Positions 23,078-32,157 of a stretch of 64,000 nucleotides of DNA are shown in pieces. The translations under genes and the position numbers were made by a program. The stretch covers positions 1 to 64,000 of the forward strand of contig NZ_JARVKW010000036.1 in assembly GCF_029813775.1 (NCBI RefSeq), read 5' to 3'. The notes beneath the pieces were generated by a model. The model saw nothing but the letters and a program-made list of their open reading frames with translations, did not search any database and was not told the origin of the DNA. This DNA comes from Streptomyces sp. DH24. GTDB lineage: Bacteria; Actinomycetota; Actinomycetes; Streptomycetales; Streptomycetaceae. Numbering within the stretch: the first letter of the stretch is position 1; each line of letters starts with the position of its first letter.

Positions 23078-24141
23078 CGAGGGCCTCCGGACGGTGCCGG
23101 TACGCGCAGGCGTACGTCGGTGCCCCGCTCGGGGGCCGGTTGAAGGGTGAGGGTGGCACCGGTCAGGAGGGCCCGTTCGCGCATGCCGCGGATCCCGGCC
23201 CCCTCGGGTGCCGCGCCGAGGCCGGAGCCGTCGTCGCGGACGAGGAGTTCGACACCGCCGGGGACCGGGCGGAGCCGGACTTCGGCGTGGCCGGCGGCGG
23301 CGTGCCGGGCGGTGTTCGTCAGGGCCTCCTGGGCGACGCGGTACACGACCAGTTCGGCCTCCGCGGTCAGCGGCGGCAGACCGGCGGTCACCTCGTGGCG
23401 CACGGTCAGGCCGGGTCCGGTGAACTCCGTCGCCAGCGACCGCAGCGCGCTGACCAGGCCGAGCTCCTCCAGGACGCCGGGGCGCAGCCGGCGAGCGATC
23501 CGGCGGACCTCGTCCAGGCCAGCGCGGGTGGCCTCCTGCGCCTGCCCGACCTCCTCGCGCAGCTCCCCCGGCACCAGGTCGGCGACCCGCTTGAGCTGGA
23601 GGAGCACGGCGGTGAGGGTCTGGCCGACCTCGTCGTGGAGTTCCCGGGCGACGCGGTGGCGTTCGCGTTCCTGCGCGTGCAGCGCGCGTGCGGCACCCGC
23701 GGCGCGTTCGGATCGCAGCCGGTCGAGCATCGTGTTGTACGTGGTGATCAGCTCGGCCGTTTCGGCGGGTCCCGCGGCGACCGCGGGCGCGCCCGGCCGC
23801 AGCAGGTCGGCGGTGGCCATGGCCCGGCCCAGGCGTTTGAGCGGGGCGAGTCCGACGCGCAGCACGACCGCGTTGCCGGTCAGCAGCACGGCGAGTCCGG
23901 CGAGGACGACGAGTGCCTCGCCCGGCAGGACGGGCGTCGACACGGTGACCGGGCCGAGCAGCAGCGCGGTGGCGACGACCAGACCGGTGGCGTTGAGGGA
24001 GAAGATCCGCCAGAACAGCGACAAGGTCCCGCTGCCGCCCCTTCCCGTCCCGTCCCCGTCCGGTACGGCGGTCGCGCCCGACCGCGCCGTCTCCAGTCTG
24101 CCCCCGGTCCGCCGGTGACGTATATCCGTGACAACACCCAT
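23074..24141 (-). CDS. NarL-type sensor histidine kinase
   Basis: A 355-residue kinase with two hydrophobic segments (about 44-60 and 68-88) and very little extracytoplasmic sequence between them, suggesting membrane or intracellular sensing. A HAMP-like linker follows, then the HisKA_3 box ERHRVARELHDEVGQ with the phospho-His. The ATPase domain has EALTNTARHA and DDGSGLG. ATG 24141 is selected with GGTGG upstream; the open frame extends further without support. Divergent from the antiporter operon by 110 bp. Confidence 0.9.
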   Translation of the reverse strand: MGVVTDIRHRRTGGRLETARSGATAVPDGDGTGRGGSGTLSLFWRIFSLNATGLVVATALLLGPVTVSTPVLPGEALVVLAGLAVLLTGNAVVLRVGLAPLKRLGRAMATADLLRPGAPAVAAGPAETAELITTYNTMLDRLRSERAAGAARALHAQERERHRVARELHDEVGQTLTAVLLQLKRVADLVPGELREEVGQAQEATRAGLDEVRRIARRLRPGVLEELGLVSALRSLATEFTGPGLTVRHEVTAGLPPLTAEAELVVYRVAQEALTNTARHAAAGHAEVRLRPVPGGVELLVRDDGSGLGAAPEGAGIRGMRERALLTGATLTLQPAPERGTDVRLRVPAPSGGPR

Positions 24142-24251
24142 GTCGCCACCGTACGGGCGGGTGACAGCATGACGGGGCCGCGCGGGACCGCGGGACGGGT
24201 CCCCGACCTGGCGGAAGTGCCGACAACGGCCGACGAACGAGGAGAAGAAAC

Positions 24252-24737
24252 GTGTCCGCTCCACGCCTGAGGACGACGCCGCTGCCGGGCATCGGGGTCC
24301 AGTACGACCTCGTCACCCGGGAACGCCGCCATCTGTCGGTGGTGGCGCACCGCGACGGCACCCGCACGGTGAACCTGTACCGGGCCGACGACCCGGACTC
24401 CTGCGCCCAGTCGCTGCACCTGACGGCCGCCGAGGCGAGTTCGCTCACCGACGCGCTGATGCCGTCCCACCACAGTCCGAGCCTGCTCTACACCACCGAC
24501 CTCGGGCTGGTGGCCGAGCGGATCGAGGTCGCCGCCACCTCGCACTGGAACGGGCGCGTGCTCGGCGACACCCGGATGCGGACGGAGACCGGCGCCTCCG
24601 TCGTGGCGGTGCTGCGCCGGGCCGAGGCGATCCCGTCGCCGGCGCCGGACTTCCGGCTGGCCGGGGGCGACACGGTCATCGTCATCGGCACGCGCGAGGG
24701 TGTCGACGCGGCCGCGGCGATCCTCGGTCGGGAGTGA
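24252..24737 (+). CDS. Cation/proton antiporter regulatory subunit (KhtT-like, RCK_C)
   Basis: A 161-residue soluble protein with an N-terminal domain of about 80 residues and a C-terminal RCK_C (TrkA-C) domain (ERIEVAATSHWNG to DTVIVIGTREG). In the KhtTU system, KhtT gates the K+/H+ antiporter KhtU. GTG 24252 has AGGAG seven bases upstream. Its stop is 4 bp before the antiporter GTG, which supports a single functional unit. The assigned ligand and cation are inference. Confidence 0.85.
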   Translation: MSAPRLRTTPLPGIGVQYDLVTRERRHLSVVAHRDGTRTVNLYRADDPDSCAQSLHLTAAEASSLTDALMPSHHSPSLLYTTDLGLVAERIEVAATSHWNGRVLGDTRMRTETGASVVAVLRRAEAIPSPAPDFRLAGGDTVIVIGTREGVDAAAAILGRE

Positions 24738-24741
24738 GCCG

Positions 24742-25962
24742 GTGCACTCCGCGGTTCTGCTGATCGAGTTCGGTTCCATCATTCTCGGCCTGGGCCTGCT
24801 CGGCCGGTTCGCCGGCCGCTACCGGCTGTCCCCCATACCGCTGTACCTGCTCGCCGGTCTGGCGTTCGGGGAGGGCGGGCTGCTGCCGCTCGGCGCGAGC
24901 GAGGAGTTCATCGCCACCGGCGCCGAGATCGGCGTCATCCTGCTGCTCCTCATGCTGGGCCTGGAGTACACGGCGAGCGATCTGGTCTCCAACCTCAAGG
25001 CGCACTATCCGTCCGGCCTCGTCGACTGCGCGCTGAACGCCGTGCCGGGCGCGGCGGCGGCCCTGCTGCTGGGCTGGGGCCCGGTGGCGGCCGTGGTGCT
25101 TGCGGGCGTCACGTGGATCTCGTCGTCCGGGGTCATCGCGAAGGTCCTCGGCGACCTGGGCCGGGTCGGCAACCGGGAGACGCCGGTGATCCTGAGCGTG
25201 CTGGTGCTGGAGGACCTGGCGATGGCGGTGTACCTGCCGATCGTCACCGCGCTCGTGGCCGGCGCCGGGCTGCTGGCGGGCAGCGTGACCCTCGCCGTCG
25301 CGCTGGCAGCGGCGGGCGCCGTGCTGTTCGTGGCGCTGCGCTACGGGCGGGTCATCTCGCGGTTCGTCTCCAGCGACGACCCGGAGAAGCTGCTGCTGGT
25401 CGTGCTGGGCCTGACGATCCTGGTCGCGGGTGTGGCACAGCAGTTGCAGGTGTCGGCGGCGGTGGGCGCGTTCCTGGTGGGCATCGCGCTGTCCGGGGAG
25501 GTCGCGGAGGGCGCGCACACGCTGCTGAGTCCGCTGCGGGACCTGTTCGCCGCGGTGTTCTTCGTCTTCTTCGGTCTGCACACCGACCCGGCGAGCATCC
25601 CGCCGGTGCTGCTGCCCGCGCTCGCGCTGGCGCTGGTGACGGCGGCCACGAAGATCGCCACCGGGTACTGGGCCGCGCGGCGCGCCGGGATCTCCGTCAA
25701 GGGACGCTGGCGCGCGGGCGGGGCGCTGGTGGCGCGCGGCGAGTTCTCCATCGTGATCGCCGGCCTCGCCGTCTCGGCGGGCATCGAGCCGTCCCTCGGC
25801 CCGCTGGCCACGGCGTACGTCCTGATCCTGGTCGTACTGGGCCCGCTCACGGCCCGCTACACGGAACCCCTGGCGACGTGGTGGTCCCACCGGCGCGACG
25901 GCGACGACCCCGCGAACGCCTCCGGCACACCCCAGGCGGCGGGCACGTCGGCCCGGGACTGA
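24742..25962 (+). CDS. CPA2-family cation/proton antiporter (KhtU-like)
   Basis: A 406-residue membrane antiporter with about 12 hydrophobic segments. CPA2 features include LLMLGLEYTASDL, the WISSSGVIAKVL discontinuous helix with LEDLAMA after it, and GAFLVGIALSG. It lacks the C-terminal RCK/TrkA-N domain; that role falls to the separate upstream subunit. GTG 24742 has GGGAG seven bases upstream. Likely exchanges K+ (or another monovalent cation) for H+. The C-terminal 30 residues are hydrophilic. Confidence 0.88.
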   Translation: MHSAVLLIEFGSIILGLGLLGRFAGRYRLSPIPLYLLAGLAFGEGGLLPLGASEEFIATGAEIGVILLLLMLGLEYTASDLVSNLKAHYPSGLVDCALNAVPGAAAALLLGWGPVAAVVLAGVTWISSSGVIAKVLGDLGRVGNRETPVILSVLVLEDLAMAVYLPIVTALVAGAGLLAGSVTLAVALAAAGAVLFVALRYGRVISRFVSSDDPEKLLLVVLGLTILVAGVAQQLQVSAAVGAFLVGIALSGEVAEGAHTLLSPLRDLFAAVFFVFFGLHTDPASIPPVLLPALALALVTAATKIATGYWAARRAGISVKGRWRAGGALVARGEFSIVIAGLAVSAGIEPSLGPLATAYVLILVVLGPLTARYTEPLATWWSHRRDGDDPANASGTPQAAGTSARD

Positions 25963-26288
25963 GGGAGCGGGCCACCGGGCCGGACCGGCTCCGACCGCAA
26001 CGCCCCTACGGCCCCGGCCACCGCGCGCACGCGCGCACGCGCGCACGAGGGTCGGATCGCAACGCCGCCGGGAGGGGCCCGCCCGCGACGCCACGCGGGC
26101 CCGACCGCCACGTCCAGTGGGCTCCCGACCACCAGTGCCACGCCGGAGCCCCGGCCGCCCCTCCGCCCGCCGGAGCCCCGGCCGCCATTCCACGCGCGGC
26201 CCCGGTCGGCGGGCCGCGGTCGGCGGGCCCCGGACGTGTGCACCCCCACGCTGGTCAGCTCGGCGTCCCGGCTGGCAGGATCGCCCGC
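25963..26288. other. Intergenic region with short GC repeats
   Basis: This 326-bp gap has no convincing gene. It holds three perfect copies of GCGCGCAC (26023-26046), an alternating purine-pyrimidine run with Z-DNA potential. It also has a repeated GCCGGAGCCCCGGCCGCC (near 26144 and 26170) and a repeated GGTCGGCGGGCC near 26205-26235. These look like slippage or hairpin-forming spacer sequence. Confidence 0.5.
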
Positions 26289-27284
26289 ATGTCCAACGTC
26301 GTGTCCCGTTTCGCCGGCCGTCGCGCCCTGCAGGCCGCGGTGGCCGGTGTCGTCGCGCTCGGGCTGCTGCTGTGGTGGCTGCTGCCGCTGGGCGACGCTC
26401 CGCCGAGCGGGACGATGACGCTGAGCACCGGCACGCGCGCCGGGGTCTACCAGAAGTACGGCGCGCTGCTGCGGGCCGAGCTGGACGAGGACATGCCGGA
26501 TCTGAGGGTGCGGCTGCTGACCAGCGCCGGTTCCCAGCAGAACGTCAAGCGCGTGGCGACCGGTCAGGCGGACTTCGCGATCGCGGCGGCCGACGCGGTG
26601 GAGACGTACCGGCTGCTCGGCCTGCCGGGCGCCGAGTCGCTGCGCGGCGTGGCCCGGCTGTACGACGACTACGTGCAGCTCGTGGTGCCGCCGGGCTCGG
26701 ACGTCCGCTCGGTCGCGGACCTGCGCGGCAAGCGCGTGGCGATAGGCCCGCCCAACTCGGGCGTGCGCCTGATCGCCGACCGGGTGCTGCGCGCGGCGGG
26801 CATCGACCCGGAGGAGGACATCTCGCCCCGCGCCGACGGCATCGACACCGGCCCGGAGCGGCTCGGCAAGGGCCTCGACGCGTTCTTCTGGTCGGGCGGG
26901 CTGCCGACGGACGGCCTGAACAGGCTGGCGGAGGAGTCCGCGCTGCGGTTCGTGCCGATCGAGGACGAGCTCGTCGCCGAGCTGCACCGGCAGGGCGGCG
27001 CCACGCGCTACTACCGCGCGCGGAACATGCCGGAGTCCGCGTATCCCGTCATCCAGAACGGCACCTCCGTGCCGACGATGGCGGTGTCCAACGTGCTGAT
27101 CACGCGCGCGGACCTGGATCCCCGGCTCATCGAGTGGGTGACCCGGACCGTGATCCAGAGCCGGGACGGCATCGGCCGGCACGTGCACTCCGCCCAGCTC
27201 GTGGACCTGCGCACCGCGATCTACACCGACCCCCTCGCCCTGCACGAGGGCGCCCGCCGCTACTACCGCTCGGTCAAGCCGTAG
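26289..27284 (+). CDS. TAXI-family TRAP solute-binding protein
   Basis: A 331-residue TAXI-type (TRAP-associated extracytoplasmic immunogenic) binding protein with one N-terminal hydrophobic segment (about 17-33) that acts as signal or anchor. Family features are STGTRAGVYQKYG, GSQQNVKRVATGQADFAIAAADA and RGKRVAIGPPNSGVR. Several TAXI proteins bind glutamate-like ligands. No TRAP membrane subunit (DctQ/M) is adjacent. The GluK/GluR pair and gluABCD lie immediately downstream, so a role in ligand sensing is possible. It converges with gluK. Confidence 0.85.
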   Translation: MSNVVSRFAGRRALQAAVAGVVALGLLLWWLLPLGDAPPSGTMTLSTGTRAGVYQKYGALLRAELDEDMPDLRVRLLTSAGSQQNVKRVATGQADFAIAAADAVETYRLLGLPGAESLRGVARLYDDYVQLVVPPGSDVRSVADLRGKRVAIGPPNSGVRLIADRVLRAAGIDPEEDISPRADGIDTGPERLGKGLDAFFWSGGLPTDGLNRLAEESALRFVPIEDELVAELHRQGGATRYYRARNMPESAYPVIQNGTSVPTMAVSNVLITRADLDPRLIEWVTRTVIQSRDGIGRHVHSAQLVDLRTAIYTDPLALHEGARRYYRSVKP

Positions 27285-27302
27285 CGCGGAGTGCGCCGGC
27301 GC

Positions 27303-28694
27303 TCACGGCACCGGACCCGTCCGCGGCACGGTCACCGTGACCTCCAGGCCGTGCGGTTCGTGGTGGTCGTACGTGATGGTGCCGCCGCCCGCCGCGAGCA
27401 GCGCGCGCGAGATGGACAGCCCGAGGCCGGAACCTTTGACGTTCTGGTGGCGGCCGCTGCGCCAGAAGCGGTCGCCGACCCGGGCGAGTTCCTCGTCGGT
27501 CAGGCCGGGTCCGTGGTCGGCGACGACGATGCTCGAACTCTCGGCGACGGAGGAGACGGTGACCCGCACGGTCTCACCGCCCGGCGTGAACTTCACCGCG
27601 TTGTCGATGACCGCGTCCAGGGCGCTGGACAGTGTGACCGGGTCGGCCCAGGCGGTGGTGGCCGGGCAGTCGCCCACCAGCCGCACGCCCTTGGCCTCGG
27701 CGGTCGGCGCCCAGGCGGCGACACGCTCGGCGGTCAGCGCGCCGATGTCGGTGACCTTCAGCTCGACCTTGGAATGCTCGGCGAGCGCCAGGTCGAGCAG
27801 GTCGTCCAGGACCCGCGCCAGCCGCTTGCCCTCGGCCTGCACGGACGCGATCTCCTCGTTGCCCTCGGGGAGCTCCAGGGCGAGCAGTTCGATGCGCAGC
27901 AGCAGGGCCGAGAGCGGGTTGCGCAGCTGGTGGGAGGCGTCGGCGACGAAGGCGCGCTGCTGCTCCAGCACGTTCTCGACGTTGTCCGCCATCTCGTTGA
28001 ACGACCGGGCCAGACGCTGGAGTTCCGGCGGCCCTCCGGTGGCCGCGACCCGCGACTTCAGGCGTCCGGTGGCGATGTCGTGGGTGGTGGCGTCGAGGAT
28101 GCGTACGGGTCTGAGCACCCAGCCGGTCAGCCGCAGCGCCGCGCCGACCGCCAGCAGCATCGCGGTGATCTCGCCCGCGCCGATGATCAGCCAGCCGTGC
28201 AGGATGCGCGAACGCATGGACCCGGTGGGCGAGTCGATGACGACGACCGCGACGACGTCGCCGTCCCGGATGACGGGCGAGGCGACGACGAGGCTGTGCC
28301 GCTCCCAGGGCCAGACCTGCTCCGGGTCGTGGCTGCGGCGGCTGAGCAGCGCCTCCTCGAAGGCGTCGCGCACCTCCCCGGAACGGGGCAGGAACCACGT
28401 GGCCGGGGCGTGTGCCATCGGGGTGTCGGTGCGGTAGAAGACGCCGGCGCGGATGCCGTAGACCCGGTGGTAGCTGCGCAGTTCGCGGCTGAGGGTCTCC
28501 AGGCGCTCGTCCTTGGCCGTGGGGTCGTCGGCGACGAACTGGGCGAGGGCCGCGAAGCGCGCGGTGTCGTCTATGCGGTCGACGACGACGTTCTGCTGCT
28601 GGGCCGCGGCGACGCTGACGGCGAGCGGGATGCCGAGGGCCAGCAGCACGGCCGCCATCAGGACGATCAGCAGCGGCAGGAGTCGTGTGCGCAC
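27303..28694 (-). CDS. gluK: Sensor histidine kinase GluK
   Basis: A 463-residue OmpR-partner kinase. Two membrane segments (about 5-28 and 165-185) flank an extracytoplasmic domain of roughly 135 residues, followed by HAMP, HisKA with FVADASHQLRNPLSALLL, and HATPase with NAVKFTPGG and DHGPGL. The GTG start at 28694 lies 10 bp after the regulator stop. A pair at this position beside gluABCD is described in S. coelicolor as GluR-GluK, sensing glutamate and controlling its uptake. The name rests on gene order and architecture. Confidence 0.85.
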   Translation of the reverse strand: MRTRLLPLLIVLMAAVLLALGIPLAVSVAAAQQQNVVVDRIDDTARFAALAQFVADDPTAKDERLETLSRELRSYHRVYGIRAGVFYRTDTPMAHAPATWFLPRSGEVRDAFEEALLSRRSHDPEQVWPWERHSLVVASPVIRDGDVVAVVVIDSPTGSMRSRILHGWLIIGAGEITAMLLAVGAALRLTGWVLRPVRILDATTHDIATGRLKSRVAATGGPPELQRLARSFNEMADNVENVLEQQRAFVADASHQLRNPLSALLLRIELLALELPEGNEEIASVQAEGKRLARVLDDLLDLALAEHSKVELKVTDIGALTAERVAAWAPTAEAKGVRLVGDCPATTAWADPVTLSSALDAVIDNAVKFTPGGETVRVTVSSVAESSSIVVADHGPGLTDEELARVGDRFWRSGRHQNVKGSGLGLSISRALLAAGGGTITYDHHEPHGLEVTVTVPRTGPVP

Positions 28695-28703
28695 CCCGGC
28701 CCG

Positions 28704-29390
28704 CTACGAACCCGGGGCGACGAGCCGGTAGCCCACGCCGCGTACGGTCTCGATGAGCGCCGGCATGCGCAGCTTGGCGCGCAGGGACGCCACGTGCACC
28801 TCCAGGGTGCGTCCGGTCCCCTCCCAGCTGGTCCGCCACACCTCGCTGATGATCTGCTCGCGGCGGAAGACGACGCCGGGCCGCTGCGCGAGCAGGGCGA
28901 GCAGGTCGAACTCCTTGCGGGTGAGCTGGACGACCGCGCCGTCCACGCTGACCTGCCGGGTGGGCAGCTCGATGCGTACGGGGCCGAGGCGTACGGCCGT
29001 CTCGATGCCGCTGGAGGTGTCCTCGTGCGCGCTGCGCCGGCTGACGGCGTGGATGCGGGCGAGGAGTTCCCCGGTGTCGTAGGGCTTCACGACGTAGTCG
29101 TCGGCGCCGAGGTTCAGGCCGTGGATACGGGAGCGCACGTCGGAGCGCGCGGTCACCATGATGACCGGCGTGGCGGTGCGCTTGCGGATCTTGCTGCACA
29201 CCTCGTAGCCGTCCTGGTCGGGCAGGCCGAGGTCGAGGAGGACGACGCCGAAGCCGTCGCCTTCGGGGACGAGCGCCTGGAGGGCCTCTTCGCCGCTGCG
29301 CGCGTGCGTGACGTCGAAGCCGTGCCGGGCCAGGATCGCGGACAGAGCTGCGGCGACGTGGTTGTCGTCCTCGACGAGCAGCAGTCTCAT
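28704..29390 (-). CDS. gluR: OmpR-family response regulator GluR
   Basis: A 228-residue response regulator with a receiver (EDD at 7-9, Asp in VLLDLGLPDQ, Lys in YVVKPYD) and an OmpR winged helix (TRKEFDLLALLAQRPG, TLEVHVASLRAKL, GVGYRL). ATG 29390 has AAAGGGG five bases upstream. It is divergent from gluA across 289 bp that must contain both promoters. The S. coelicolor homologue controls gluABCD; direct regulation here is expected by analogy. Confidence 0.87.
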   Translation of the reverse strand: MRLLLVEDDNHVAAALSAILARHGFDVTHARSGEEALQALVPEGDGFGVVLLDLGLPDQDGYEVCSKIRKRTATPVIMVTARSDVRSRIHGLNLGADDYVVKPYDTGELLARIHAVSRRSAHEDTSSGIETAVRLGPVRIELPTRQVSVDGAVVQLTRKEFDLLALLAQRPGVVFRREQIISEVWRTSWEGTGRTLEVHVASLRAKLRMPALIETVRGVGYRLVAPGS

Positions 29391-29679
29391 CCGGGCCCCT
29401 TTCGGTTCATCGGCCGTACCATTTTGATGTGTAGAACAGCACAGGCACACGCGCGCGTGCGTCTGTGAAGTGACGCCGATGGACGAGGACGGCGTCAAGA
29501 GGGTTCCGGTTGCGGGCCCCTACCGTTACGCGGCCGATATGCGCCCTGCTCACAAGTGCTACGACACGTGTCTGATTGCTATCGGATCGTGATGCTCAGA
29601 TTCCCCTCAGATGTAATGACGCTGGTCGTGGAGGGTCACTACTGTCCTCCGAAACCGAGGAGGACGGAGCCTGAGAGCG

Positions 29680-30456
29680 ATGACCGAAGTATCGGTGGCC
29701 AAGGAAGACGTGGCCGCAACCGGCGAACTGGTCGTCCTGAAGAGCGTCAACAAGCACTTCGGCGCGTTGCACGTACTCCAGGACATCGATCTGACAATCG
29801 CCCGCGGCGAGGTCGTCGTGGTCATCGGACCCTCCGGGTCCGGTAAGTCCACGCTGTGCCGCACCATCAACCGCCTGGAGACCATCGACTCCGGCGCGAT
29901 CGCGATCGACGGCAAGCCGCTGCCGCAGGAGGGCAAGGAACTGGCCCGGCTGCGCGCCGACGTCGGCATGGTCTTCCAGTCCTTCAACCTCTTCGCGCAC
30001 AAGACGGTGCTCGAGAACGTGATGCTGGGCCAGATCAAGGTCCGCAAGGCCGACCGGAAGAAGGCCGAGGAGAAGGCCCGTCAGTTGCTCGACCGGGTCG
30101 GCGTGGCCACCCAGGCCGACAAGTACCCGGCGCAGCTCTCCGGAGGCCAGCAGCAGCGCGTCGCCATCGCGCGGGCCCTGGCCATGGACCCGAAGGTGAT
30201 GCTCTTCGACGAGCCGACCTCGGCCCTGGACCCGGAAATGATCAACGAGGTCCTGGAGGTCATGCAGCAGCTCGCCCGCGACGGCATGACCATGATCGTC
30301 GTCACCCACGAGATGGGTTTCGCACGATCGGCGGCAAACCGCGTGGTGTTCATGGCGGACGGCCGGATTGTCGAGGAGGCTGCGCCCGACCAATTCTTCA
30401 GCAACCCGCGCAGCGACCGCGCCAAGGATTTCCTGTCGAAGATCCTGCACCACTGA
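29680..30456 (+). CDS. gluA: Glutamate ABC transporter ATP-binding protein
   Basis: A 258-residue polar-amino-acid ABC ATPase. Walker A is GPSGSGKST (about 49-57), the signature LSGGQQQRV, Walker B VMLFDEPTSALD and the switch His in VTHEM. It powers uptake through GluC/GluD with GluB as receptor. A 7-bp hairpin (GTCCTCC 29644-29650 with GGAGGAC 29659-29665) lies just upstream of the start, close to the ribosome binding site. First gene of the gluABCD operon. Confidence 0.95.
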   Translation: MTEVSVAKEDVAATGELVVLKSVNKHFGALHVLQDIDLTIARGEVVVVIGPSGSGKSTLCRTINRLETIDSGAIAIDGKPLPQEGKELARLRADVGMVFQSFNLFAHKTVLENVMLGQIKVRKADRKKAEEKARQLLDRVGVATQADKYPAQLSGGQQQRVAIARALAMDPKVMLFDEPTSALDPEMINEVLEVMQQLARDGMTMIVVTHEMGFARSAANRVVFMADGRIVEEAAPDQFFSNPRSDRAKDFLSKILHH

Positions 30457-30515
30457 TCACCGCACCGTACCGTCACGGACGGTCCGCATCCGTTCCTCAC
30501 ACCAAAGGATCCACC

Positions 30516-31358
30516 ATGAAGCTCCGCAAGTTCACCGCCGCTTCGGCCGTGGCGCTCACGCTCGCCCTGACCGCCACCGCGTGTGGCGGTGACGACAAGG
30601 ACAGCGACTCGGGCAGCGGCTCGGGCGGCGACAAGATCAAGATCGGTATCAAGTACGACCAGCCCGGTCTGGGCCTGAAGCAGCCGGACGGTTCCTTCTC
30701 CGGCTTCGACGTGGACGTCGCCGCGTACGTCGCCAAGGAGCTCGGTTACAAGGAAGACCAGATCGAGTGGGTCGAGACCAAGAGCGCCGACCGCGAGAAC
30801 GCGCTGGCCCGCGGTGACGTGAAGTTCATCGCCGCCACGTACTCGATCACCGACGAGCGCAAGCAGAAGGTCGACTTCGCCGGCCCGTACCTGCTGGCCC
30901 ACCAGGACCTGCTGGTCAAGGCCGACTCCGACATCAGCAAGGCCACCGACCTCAACGGCAAGAAGCTCTGCTCGGTGACCGGCTCCACCTCGGCGCAGAA
31001 CGTCAAGGACACCATCGCCCCGAAGGCCCAGCTGCGTGAGTACAGCGGCTACTCGGAGTGCCTCGCCGGTCTGCAGAGCGGTGCCGTCGACGCACTGACC
31101 ACGGACGACTCGATCCTCGCGGGCTTCGCCGCCCAGGACAAGTACCAGGGTCAGTTCAAGCTCGCCGGCCTCAAGCTGAGCAACGAGAACTACGGCATCG
31201 GCGTCAAGAAGGGCGACTCCGCGACCGTGGACAAGATCAACAAGGCGCTGGAGAAGATGGTCTCCGACGGTTCGTGGGAGAAGGCCGTCAAGGACAACTT
31301 CGGCCCGGCCAACTACAAGAACGAGCCGGCCCCGAAGATCGGCCAGATCGTCAAGTAA
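30516..31358 (+). CDS. gluB: Glutamate-binding lipoprotein
   Basis: A 280-residue extracellular solute-binding lipoprotein. The signal peptide ends in LTATACGG with the lipid-bearing Cys at about residue 23, followed by an Asp/Ser/Gly linker. The SBP family 3 core is clear: GFDVDVAAYVAKELGY, YSITDERKQKVDFAGPY and GLQSGAVDALTTDD. It captures glutamate or a related acidic amino acid for the GluCD permease. AAAGGATCC precedes the ATG. A 13-bp stem-loop follows the gene. Confidence 0.95.
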   Translation: MKLRKFTAASAVALTLALTATACGGDDKDSDSGSGSGGDKIKIGIKYDQPGLGLKQPDGSFSGFDVDVAAYVAKELGYKEDQIEWVETKSADRENALARGDVKFIAATYSITDERKQKVDFAGPYLLAHQDLLVKADSDISKATDLNGKKLCSVTGSTSAQNVKDTIAPKAQLREYSGYSECLAGLQSGAVDALTTDDSILAGFAAQDKYQGQFKLAGLKLSNENYGIGVKKGDSATVDKINKALEKMVSDGSWEKAVKDNFGPANYKNEPAPKIGQIVK

Positions 31359-31408
31359 CGCGGAACTCCGCTGACGCAGGAATCCGGCAGGTAACGCAGG
31401 GTTCCGCA

Positions 31409-31446
31409 GGCGCGCCGCCGCCCACGCCTCCCCGCGGCGGCGCGCC
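31409..31446 (+). promoter_or_regulatory. Intercistronic stem-loop between gluB and gluC
   Basis: A perfect 13-bp GC stem (31409-31421 with 31434-31446) and 12-nt loop lie in the 130-bp gluB-gluC gap. Such a hairpin can act as a partial terminator or 3'-end stabiliser, giving more binding protein than permease. It is preceded by short CGCAGG/TTCCGCAGG repeats. Confidence 0.7.
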
Positions 31447-31488
31447 ACGCCCTCCACGTACGCCACACACCCGGAAGCGCGGGAGATC

Positions 31489-32157
31489 GTGTTCGACTTT
31501 CTTGAAGGCTACGACGTCCTAGGGGCGTTCTGGACGACGGTGCAACTCACCGTCTTCTCCGCCGTCGGCTCCCTGATCCTGGGCACAGTGCTGGCCGCCA
31601 TGCGGGTCAGTCCCGTCCCGCTGATGCGCGGGTTCGGCACCGCCTACGTCAACATCGTCCGGAACATCCCCCTCACGGTCATCATCGTCTTCTCCTCCCT
31701 CGGCCTCGCCGACATCTTCGGCATGACGATGGGCGTCCCCGACGACTTCGACCTCCTGGGCTTCCGGCTCGCCGTGTTCAGCCTGGCCGCCTACACCGCG
31801 GCCTTCGTGTGCGAGGCGATCCGCTCCGGCATCAACACCGTGCCCCTCGGCCAGGCCGAGGCGGCCCGCGCGATCGGACTGAGCTTCAGTCAGACCCTGC
31901 GGCTGATCGTGCTTCCGCAGGCCTTCCGCTCGGTCATCGGCCCGCTGGCCAACGTCCTGATCGCCCTGACCAAGAACACCACCGTGGCCGCCGCCATCGG
32001 CGTCGCCGAGGCCGCACTCCTGATGAAGGAAATGATCGAGAACGAGGCCCAGGTGCTGGCCATCGGCGCGATCTTCGCCCTCGGTTTCGTGGTGCTGACT
32101 CTTCCCACGGGCCTGTTCTTCGGCTGGCTCAGCAAGCGACTGGCGGTGAAGCGATGA
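31489..32157 (+). CDS. gluC: Glutamate ABC transporter permease
   Basis: A 222-residue HisM-type permease with about five hydrophobic segments. The N-terminal FWTTVQLTVFSAVGS and the ATPase-contact EAA loop (GQAEAARAIGLSFSQTLRLIVLPQA) are family hallmarks. The GTG start has GGGAG close upstream. Its stop overlaps the gluD start (ATGA), so the two permeases are translationally coupled, consistent with a 1:1 complex. Confidence 0.95.
   Translation: MFDFLEGYDVLGAFWTTVQLTVFSAVGSLILGTVLAAMRVSPVPLMRGFGTAYVNIVRNIPLTVIIVFSSLGLADIFGMTMGVPDDFDLLGFRLAVFSLAAYTAAFVCEAIRSGINTVPLGQAEAARAIGLSFSQTLRLIVLPQAFRSVIGPLANVLIALTKNTTVAAAIGVAEAALLMKEMIENEAQVLAIGAIFALGFVVLTLPTGLFFGWLSKRLAVKR

Noticed and set aside
26023..26046. 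Alternating GCGCGCAC run as a regulatory element
   Set aside because: Only three copies of an 8-mer in a noncoding gap; Z-DNA potential is noted but nothing else supports function.
25963..26288. Possible small minus-strand gene (26006-26188)
   Set aside because: Arg/Ala/Gly-rich shadow composition and no ribosome binding site.
29644..29665. Anti-Shine-Dalgarno switch ahead of gluA
   Set aside because: The 7-bp hairpin pairs a GGAGG that is 16 bases from the ATG, so it need not be the real ribosome site; kept only as a note under gluA.
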